A stretch of DNA of 11,769 nucleotides from CAZQCI01 sp964592255 (lineage in GTDB: Bacteria > UBA10199 > SBBF01), in NCBI GenBank assembly GCA_964592255.1, contig CAZQCI010000067.1:1-11769 (forward strand), read 5' to 3'. The notes under the pieces were generated by a model. That model searched no databases. It was given only the letters and a program-made list of their open reading frames with translations, and was not told the origin of the DNA. Shown here one piece after another: positions 7,901-11,769 of this stretch (positions are counted from its first letter, which is position 1; every line of letters begins with the position of its first letter). Made by a program: the position numbers and the translations under genes.

Positions 7901-8375
7901 TTGCAGCGACAGTCTTGACAATGATTGTGACGGTGAAGTGGATGAAAACTGTACTGTCGCAACCACAACAGCAAGTAATACTTCAACAGCCAGTGATTCA
8001 ACCCCTACAGTGGAAAGCTCGTCTCCAGCGTGCGACACCATTGAAATGACAAGTCAAGAAGAGGAAGCCACTGATAATTGCCACCCAAGCCTTAAAGAGC
8101 TCCAAGCCTATACCAACGGAGAAACAGACACTATTTGTGGCTTAAATGTTGACTCTTACGATGAAAATTCTGGAACCGTTCATTTCCGCCTGAGTCAAAC
8201 TACGGCCTGCGCCAAAAAAGTTACCGAAGTTACAGCCGGTTTAAAAGCAGCCGGTGGTGGTTGCGCTTTACAACGTCACAACACCAAAACTTCGATGATT
8301 GGATTTCTTTTAATGATGATACTGATGATACCTATTATCCAACGGAAAAGTTTAAAAGGTCTTCAAGAAAAGTAG
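4989..8375 (+). CDS. Giant mosaic Cys-rich surface protein (MopE, TSP3-like, CTDC-like, DUF4215 repeats; propeller; MYXO-CTERM-like tail)
   Basis: The product is 1128 aa. In order: signal peptide (1-30, cleavage at SYA-IN); Thr/Ser/Asn-rich stalk (about 35-155) with five DTSV[T/I] repeats; a MopE-type metal motif ICDGKDNDCNGTIDEGC (ends 178); a Dictyostelium CTDC-like Cys repeat (about 179-204); six thrombospondin-3-like Asp/Cys units phased at exactly 33 aa (Cys at 216, 249, 282, 315, 348, 381); a Pro/Thr linker; four more CTDC-like repeats (about 415-545); a DUF4215/myxo-type Cys repeat (550-577); a 260-aa beta-propeller-like domain (about 583-845); four more MopE motifs in two pairs (857-902, 943-988); and a Ser/Thr linker. 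The tail has GGGC (1089-1092), a hydrophobic helix (about 1102-1117) and basic QRK. The DSDGDG units suggest Ca2+ binding and the MopE motifs other metals. The biological role is unknown; adhesion or a cell-surface structural role is plausible. It is probably sigma-54-controlled. Confidence 0.88.
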   Translation: MSHMTNYITKGLFLFFLLISYFSFNASSYAINPKAPSGTPSLPSSSSKIPSNTNTTDTSTTTSPNSNTSDLLSTPQVNTPTNTTTTLPNLDTTVSNPTSTTIDTSVTDTSVTDTSVIDTSVIDTSVTDTGAPNTNSSTTTIPTTNTNTNTTTSTTCVPQTEICDGKDNDCNGTIDEGCCYSDSDCNDGDSCTTDACASNKCSHVAPDTDGDKIMDCKDECPSDANKTAAGICGCGVADTDSDGDGTADCLDACPSDANKTSAGICGCGTQDNDMDGDGTVNCQDKCAIDPKKTDPGICGCDVADTDSDGDGIVDCKDECSSDSTKIKAGICGCGVADTDSDGDGIVDCKDECSSDSTKIKAGICGCGVADTDSDGDGTPDCLEKTEKTPISAPEPEPTPLKTTETEQQETTQNPCDNQDGTPINIDDGNACTTDSCNTKTGEVTHETVESDDGNACTTDACDTTTGEITHSTISDCCMTDSYCDDNDACTTDTCSGASTSIAGVKTAGTCSHTGTSTDDNDECTTDTCDAQGQVTHTAIDSAADNACGSCGDGIVNTNEECDDNDDLDNGKICNTQCQWEPQLTCPEGQPKMALCVQNALGITCYDSDGAKWAEISTSSTKGLSRNPQGRMIYTDGQLIYALPQDTMEASSLYDASALKDTFDDTKQDKQGIYLSSSTSGNIYYIPKDSSESISLYASVAGANHLIIADKVLYYTGDDLTGSNIYQGNSTTPLFSSKDLAEKLGVSADIADMTVDSNGQMIAVTKGGVFFTFSPGSLKSGASLSVIATVPAKQIGSLSVKDHTLYFSDNDAVYKLDMTDQKSAAVFVDNVAQVNGMAWAQTCTHISQPTCTPTEETCDGTDNDCDGQIDEGVTNACGTCGDLTETCGDGIDNDCNGVTDENCNCTEGESRTCNSGECEGIQSCANNEWSSSCDNLQGATEEVCDGLDNDCDGEIDEGVTNACGTCGELSETCSDSLDNDCDGEVDENCTVATTTASNTSTASDSTPTVESSSPACDTIEMTSQEEEATDNCHPSLKELQAYTNGETDTICGLNVDSYDENSGTVHFRLSQTTACAKKVTEVTAGLKAAGGGCALQRHNTKTSMIGFLLMMILMIPIIQRKSLKGLQEK
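5295..5369 (+). repeat. Five 15-bp tandem repeats in the stalk-coding region
   Basis: GACACCAGTGTC recurs at 5295, 5310, 5325, 5340 and 5355, each followed by ACA or ATC, so the period is 15 bp and the encoded unit is DTSV[T/I]. Each core is itself an imperfect dyad (GACAC..GTGTC). Length changes by whole units would keep the frame. Confidence 0.93.
5598..6149 (+). repeat. Six 99-bp-phased thrombospondin-3-like coding repeats, two identical
   Basis: Units start at 5598, 5697, 5796, 5895, 5994 and 6093 with a constant 99-bp (33-aa) phase; the last is partial. By eye, the copies at 5895-5993 and 5994-6092 are identical in all 99 bases, while the others have diverged at many silent and coding sites. 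This indicates a recent in-register duplication in an older repeat array. Confidence 0.9.
7557..7952 (+). repeat. Duplicated MopE-pair module, 258-bp (86-aa) period
   Basis: The segment encoding residues 857-902 and the one encoding 943-988 share the same layout: MopE motif, GVTNACGTCG spacer, second MopE motif ending DENC. They are identical at about 36 of 46 residues. A Cys-rich spacer of about 40 aa separates them. The duplication is older than the identical 99-bp pair. Confidence 0.85.
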
Positions 8376-8418
8376 ATTTTCAAAATAAACAAGAAGAGGA
8401 TAGAAGCAAAAAACCCTG

Positions 8419-8658
8419 TTAATCGATCAGTAGAATAACTCGATCATGATCAACGGATACCACCCCTCCGGTAATGTCACATTCCTGGGTTTGCCCTCCT
8501 TGACGATAAACTACACGCCCCGGAGCCAATAAAGACAAGTACTGTGTATGCTGTGGCAAAATACCCACCGACCCATTGACAGAAGGAACCACCACTTCAT
8601 CCACCTGCCCGGTCATGATGTTTTTTTGAGGAGATAAAATTTCAAGTTGAAGTGCCAT
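8419..8658 (-). CDS. atpC: ATP synthase F1 subunit epsilon, N-terminal domain only
   Basis: Epsilon sits on the central stalk, linking gamma to the c-ring. The 79-aa product carries the N-terminal beta-sandwich, with the family signature VPSVNGSVGILPQHTQYLSLLAPG (24-47) and the GGVVSVDHDRVILL strand near the end. Typical bacterial epsilon is 130-140 aa, with a C-terminal helical hairpin that can inhibit ATP hydrolysis; that domain is absent here. The 43 bp beyond the stop, read in the other frames, show no remnant of it, so this looks like a naturally short form as known from Chlorobium-type epsilon rather than a recent frameshift. The start codon is 3 bp after the atpD stop with no Shine-Dalgarno of its own, suggesting translational coupling. 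It is the last gene of the cluster and converges on the mosaic surface protein. Confidence 0.9.
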   Translation of the reverse strand: MALQLEILSPQKNIMTGQVDEVVVPSVNGSVGILPQHTQYLSLLAPGRVVYRQGGQTQECDITGGVVSVDHDRVILLID

Positions 8659-8661
8659 ATA

Positions 8662-10080
8662 TTAAGCCGCCAGTTTTTTTGCCTTCTCTAACGCTTCTTC
8701 AATAGTGCCCACTAAGTAGAAAGCTTGTTCCGGCACATCATCGTGTTTACCATCCACAATTTCTTTAAAACCACGGATCGTATCGGCCACTTTCACAAAC
8801 TTTCCTTCCAAACCAGTAAACTGGGCAGCCACAAAGAAAGGCTGAGAAAGAAATTTCTGAATTTTTCTAGCACGTGACACCACTAATTTATCGTCTTCAG
8901 AAAGTTCATCCATACCCAAGATCGCAATAATATCTTGCAGATCTTTATACTTCTGCAAAATTTGTTGAACTTGACGTGCCACTTTATAATGCTCTTCTCC
9001 CACCACTTGAGGGTCGAGAATACGCGAAGTAGAATCCAACGGATCCACGGCTGGATAAATTCCCAATTCAGCAATCTGACGAGACAGCACGGTTGTGGCA
9101 TCCAAGTGCGCAAAGGTCGTTGCAGGTGCTGGGTCGGTTAAGTCATCGGCGGGTACGTAAATAGCTTGTACGGAAGTAATCGAGCCTTTTGTCGTTGTCG
9201 TAATACGTTCTTGCAAATTTCCCATTTCAGTCGCCAACGTAGGTTGATAACCCACGGCTGAAGGAATACGTCCCAACAAGGCAGACACTTCGGAACCAGC
9301 TTGAGTGAAACGGAAAATATTATCGATGAACAAAAGAACGTCTTGTCCTTCTTCATCACGGAAATATTCCGCAGCCGTCAAGGCGGACAAAGCCACACGG
9401 GCACGGGCACCAGGGGGTTCGTTCATCTGTCCGTAAATCAAAGCCGCTTTGGCCAACACGCCAGAATCCTTCATTTCGTGCCACAAATCATTTCCTTCAC
9501 GTGTTCTTTCACCTACCCCTGCAAAAACGGAATATCCACCGTGTTGCATCGCCACGTTATTAATCAATTCCATGATAAGAACGGTCTTACCCACACCCGC
9601 TCCTCCGAACAACCCAATCTTACCACCACGGGAATAAGGAGCGAGAAGATCCACCACTTTAATTCCGGTTTCAAACATCTGCACCTTGGTATCCTGCTCA
9701 ATAAAAGGAGGTGCTGAACGATGGATGGATAAAGATTTTTTAGAGGTCACTGGTCCCATTTCATCCACGGGTTTTCCAATCACATTTAAAATACGTCCGA
9801 GTGTTTCAGGCCCCACAGGCATCTGAATGGGTTTACCTGTATTTTTAACAGGCTGACCACGAACCAAGCCATCGGTGGTATCCATAGAAATGCAACGCAC
9901 TGTGTTTTCGCCCAAATGCTGAGCCACTTCAACGATAAGATTATCAGCTTCGTTACTAATAGATGGATTTGTCAGAGACAAAGCCGTGTAAATTTCCGGC
10001 AAATCTCCTGAATCGAAGCGCACATCGATGACAGGACCAATAACCTGAGTGACTAAACCTGTATTAGTATTTTGTGACAT
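8662..10080 (-). CDS. atpD: ATP synthase F1 subunit beta
   Basis: This is the catalytic subunit of the F-type ATP synthase at the cytoplasmic face of the inner membrane. The 472-aa length is normal. The P-loop GGAGVGKT spans 159-166 (Lys165). GERTREGND (190-198) holds the catalytic Glu191 and the adjacent Arg192. The Walker B strand DVLLFIDNIFRF has D253, followed by SALLGRIPSAVGYQPTL. The torque-contact loop reads DELSEDD (391-397), a conservative variant of DELSEED. A weak AAGGAA lies about 9 nt before the ATG at 10080. The 112-bp gap separating it from atpG contains a BIME-like palindromic element and is much longer than the 8-bp atpA-atpG and 3-bp atpD-atpC gaps. No key residue is missing. 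Confidence 0.99.
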   Translation of the reverse strand: MSQNTNTGLVTQVIGPVIDVRFDSGDLPEIYTALSLTNPSISNEADNLIVEVAQHLGENTVRCISMDTTDGLVRGQPVKNTGKPIQMPVGPETLGRILNVIGKPVDEMGPVTSKKSLSIHRSAPPFIEQDTKVQMFETGIKVVDLLAPYSRGGKIGLFGGAGVGKTVLIMELINNVAMQHGGYSVFAGVGERTREGNDLWHEMKDSGVLAKAALIYGQMNEPPGARARVALSALTAAEYFRDEEGQDVLLFIDNIFRFTQAGSEVSALLGRIPSAVGYQPTLATEMGNLQERITTTTKGSITSVQAIYVPADDLTDPAPATTFAHLDATTVLSRQIAELGIYPAVDPLDSTSRILDPQVVGEEHYKVARQVQQILQKYKDLQDIIAILGMDELSEDDKLVVSRARKIQKFLSQPFFVAAQFTGLEGKFVKVADTIRGFKEIVDGKHDDVPEQAFYLVGTIEEALEKAKKLAA

Positions 10081-10093
10081 ATTTTCAGTTCCT

Positions 10094-10181
10094 TCATAAC
10101 CCCTCCTGACCTCCCCTTACTTTAAGGGGAGGAATTTCTTTTCTCCCTCTTAAAGTAAGAGGGGGTTAGGGGGAGTTATAA
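10094..10181. repeat. BIME-like imperfect inverted repeat with two internal palindromes, between atpG and atpD
   Basis: The outer 32-nt arms (10094-10125 and 10150-10181) are reverse complements at 26 of 32 positions, all six mismatches being transitions. Inside are two perfect hairpins: CCTCCCCTTA-CTT-TAAGGGGAGG (10110-10132) and CCCTCTTA-AAG-TAAGAGGG (10145-10163, extendable by a wobble and one pair). The layout of two palindromic units in opposite orientation is that of a BIME/REP-type intergenic element or a small MITE-like cassette. No U-tract follows either hairpin on the atp mRNA strand, so it is not a terminator. Confidence 0.85.
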
Positions 10182-10192
10182 TTTTTTTAATG

Positions 10193-11074
10193 TTACTTTA
10201 TGGACTCAGCACCGTTTACAATATCCATCAGCTCAATGGTAATCGCAGCCTGGCGCAAACGGTTATACTGCAAAGTCAGTTGTTTCATCATATCCTTGGC
10301 GTTATTGGTGGCATTTTCCATAGCCGTCATGCGAGAACCCAATTCAGAAGCCAAAGACTCACGGTGAGCGCGATACAACTCCGCCACCAAATATTTTGGA
10401 ATAAGCCCAAAAACCAAGTCCGCTTTAGAAGGCTCATAGATGTAATCAACCAAATTAAGGGCTTCTCCTACTTGCTGTGCTGGCGGTTTTGGGTAAGAAA
10501 AAGGAAGGAGGCGATCAATATGAACTTCTTGGACCAAAGCAGAACGAAAATGATTATAAGCTAGGTAATATTCCGAATAAACACCGTCTTCAAAAGTTTT
10601 GAGAATTTTTGTTGCCACTTTCAAAGCTTCTTCGGGAGGAAAAGATTCAGCATAGTCCACATACACGTCCTTCACCTCACGCTTACGGGCTTTAAAAAAG
10701 TCTCGACCTTTTCTTCCGATAACCTCTAGATCGATCACATCGTAATGAGTGGAAGAATTTTTAACAAAGGCTTCCACACGACGTAAAAGATTGGAATTAA
10801 AACCACCACACAAACCACGGTTAGAGGTAAACACCAAAATACATGCACGCTTAGGCCCTTCTTTTTCCATGAAGAAAGAATGAATATCGTCTCCGCTTTT
10901 ATCACGAATAGACGCTAAAATATCTTTCATACGGTCGGCATAAGGACGAGCCACAGAAACCGCTTGCTGCGCACGACGAAGCTTGGCGGCCGCCACCATT
11001 TTCATGGCTTTGGTGATCTTCTGTGTATTGCGGACAGAAATAATCCGTTTACGAATTGTTTTAAGTGTCGCCAT
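10193..11074 (-). CDS. atpG: ATP synthase F1 subunit gamma
   Basis: Gamma is the rotor shaft that drives conformational changes in the alpha3-beta3 head. The 293-aa product starts with the typical coiled-coil N-terminus (TLKTIRKRIISVRNTQKITKAMKMVAAAK, residues 3-31). The family signature TSNRGLCGGFN follows at about 83-93. The C-terminal helix has SLASELGSRMTAMENATNNA and ends ITIELMDIVNGAESI, as expected for the part that enters the head. Length is normal for bacterial gamma (about 285-295). The ATG at 11074 lies 8 bp after the atpA stop; a GGGG about 11 nt upstream is the only Shine-Dalgarno candidate, so coupling with atpA is likely. The gene is followed by the palindromic element before atpD. 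Confidence 0.98.
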   Translation of the reverse strand: MATLKTIRKRIISVRNTQKITKAMKMVAAAKLRRAQQAVSVARPYADRMKDILASIRDKSGDDIHSFFMEKEGPKRACILVFTSNRGLCGGFNSNLLRRVEAFVKNSSTHYDVIDLEVIGRKGRDFFKARKREVKDVYVDYAESFPPEEALKVATKILKTFEDGVYSEYYLAYNHFRSALVQEVHIDRLLPFSYPKPPAQQVGEALNLVDYIYEPSKADLVFGLIPKYLVAELYRAHRESLASELGSRMTAMENATNNAKDMMKQLTLQYNRLRQAAITIELMDIVNGAESIK

Positions 11075-11082
11075 CCGTTAAT

Positions 11083-11769
11083 TTACCCCACGAACATTTT
11101 CTTAAATTCATCTAAAGAAGCCTTAAGCTTTCCTTTAGTTTCATCGTCTAAAGCCTTCTTCTGAACAATTAACTCCAAAACTGCTTTTCCTTTGGTTTCC
11201 ATGAACACTTTTAATTCAGAAAGATAACGTCCAATAGAACCCGTGGGAATTTCATCCACATAGCCATTGGTTGCAGCAAAAATCTGAATCACCTGCATTT
11301 CAACGCCCATGGGTTGATATTGTCCCTGTTTGAGGATTTCTACCAAACGGGCGCCACGGTTTAATTGTTGTTGTGTGGCTTTATCTAAATCACTTCCAAA
11401 CTGCGCAAAGGCCGCTAATTCACGATACTGGGCCAATTCCAAACGCAGCGTTCCAGCCACTTGCTTCATGGCTTTGATTTGAGCATTGCCTCCTACGCGG
11501 GACACAGACAAACCAACGTTCACCGCCGGACGTACGCCGGAATAAAATAAATCAGCTTCCAAATAAATCTGTCCATCGGTAATAGAAATCACGTTGGTAG
11601 GAATATAAGCCGACACGTCACCCGCTTGAGTTTCGATAATAGGAAGAGCGGTCAAAGAACCAGCCCCTTCAGCATCGGAAAGTTTAGCAGCACGCTCCAA
11701 TAAACGAGAATGGAGATAAAACACATCACCAGGATAGGCTTCACGTCCAGGAGGACGACGCAACAATAA
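11083..11769 (-). CDS. atpA: ATP synthase F1 subunit alpha, C-terminal part
   Basis: This is the non-catalytic nucleotide-binding subunit of the F1 head; only the last 229 codons are in the window, and the reading frame is open to the right edge (LLLRRPPGREAYPGD). Recognisable blocks are VFYLHSRLLERAAK, IPTNVISITDGQIYLE and VNVGLSVSRVGGNAQ, which contains the arginine that reaches into the beta catalytic site. After these comes the helical C-terminal domain ending EFKKMFVG. The P-loop and N-terminal barrel lie outside the window. It leads directly into atpG, consistent with the common order A-G-D-C; atpH and the F0 genes are not visible. Confidence 0.98.
   Translation of the reverse strand, partial: LLLRRPPGREAYPGDVFYLHSRLLERAAKLSDAEGAGSLTALPIIETQAGDVSAYIPTNVISITDGQIYLEADLFYSGVRPAVNVGLSVSRVGGNAQIKAMKQVAGTLRLELAQYRELAAFAQFGSDLDKATQQQLNRGARLVEILKQGQYQPMGVEMQVIQIFAATNGYVDEIPTGSIGRYLSELKVFMETKGKAVLELIVQKKALDDETKGKLKASLDEFKKMFVG

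Noticed and set aside
8376..8418. Terminator between the convergent mosaic gene and atpC
   Set aside because: The 43-bp gap shows an A-run but no stable stem on either strand.
9301..9717. 138-codon plus-strand open frame
   Set aside because: It lies wholly opposite the highly conserved core of atpD and resembles no family.
10110..10163. Intrinsic terminators or attenuator between atpG and atpD
   Set aside because: Both GC-rich hairpins lack a following U-tract on the atp mRNA strand, and premature termination would cut off the catalytic subunit gene.
10190..10564. 124-codon plus-strand open frame
   Set aside because: Antisense to the C-terminal half of atpG; no independent support.

Overview
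The window looks like a chromosomal piece of a moderately AT-rich Gram-negative bacterium, probably of a former 'deltaproteobacterial' type (Myxococcota, Bdellovibrionota, UBA10199 and relatives). The evidence is a lipobox-bearing lipoprotein, several Sec signal peptides, a candidate sigma-54 promoter, and a large surface protein built from MopE-type, thrombospondin-3-like, Dictyostelium CTDC-like and DUF4215/myxo-type Cys repeats. That protein ends in a Cys-containing MYXO-CTERM-like sorting signal. The lineage is an inference from gene content; no marker RNA gene is present.

Layout. (1) 1-393, plus strand: C-terminal NAD(P)-binding half of a ferredoxin-reductase-type flavoprotein, apparently frameshifted at an A-run near position 31. 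(2) 390-1043, minus strand: endonuclease III (nth), overlapping the previous stop codon by 4 bp. (3) 1115-2026, minus: exported M48 metallopeptidase, 71 bp upstream of nth and possibly cotranscribed. (4) 2091-2966, plus: exported SMP-30/gluconolactonase-like beta-propeller, divergent from the peptidase. (5) 2982-4700, minus: 572-aa surface lipoprotein with an Ig-like N-terminus and a propeller-like body. (6) 4701-4988: AT-rich divergent control region of 288 bp, with a 9-bp inverted repeat and a sigma-54-type -24/-12 element. (7) 4989-8375, plus: 1128-aa mosaic Cys-rich surface protein. (8) 8419-11769, minus: F1 part of an ATP synthase operon, atpA (partial)-atpG-atpD-atpC, with a BIME-like double palindrome between atpG and atpD and an unusually short epsilon subunit.

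How it fits together. The ATP synthase cluster and nth are housekeeping. The middle 6 kb (2.0-8.4 kb) is an envelope/extracellular block: a peptidase, a secreted propeller, a lipoprotein and the mosaic protein. The most interesting unit is the mosaic protein with its control region. The sigma-54-like promoter predicts a 5' UTR of about 26 nt with a good Shine-Dalgarno sequence, and the inverted repeat lies about 135 bp upstream of the predicted start, a usual position for an enhancer-binding-protein site. The predicted protein would be secreted, bind metal (Ca2+/Cu-type Asp/Cys repeats) and be anchored or processed at its C-terminal Cys motif.

No tRNA, rRNA, CRISPR array, IS element or convincing intrinsic terminator was seen. 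No gene-free stretch exceeds 300 bp; the longest (4701-4988) is described through its regulatory features.
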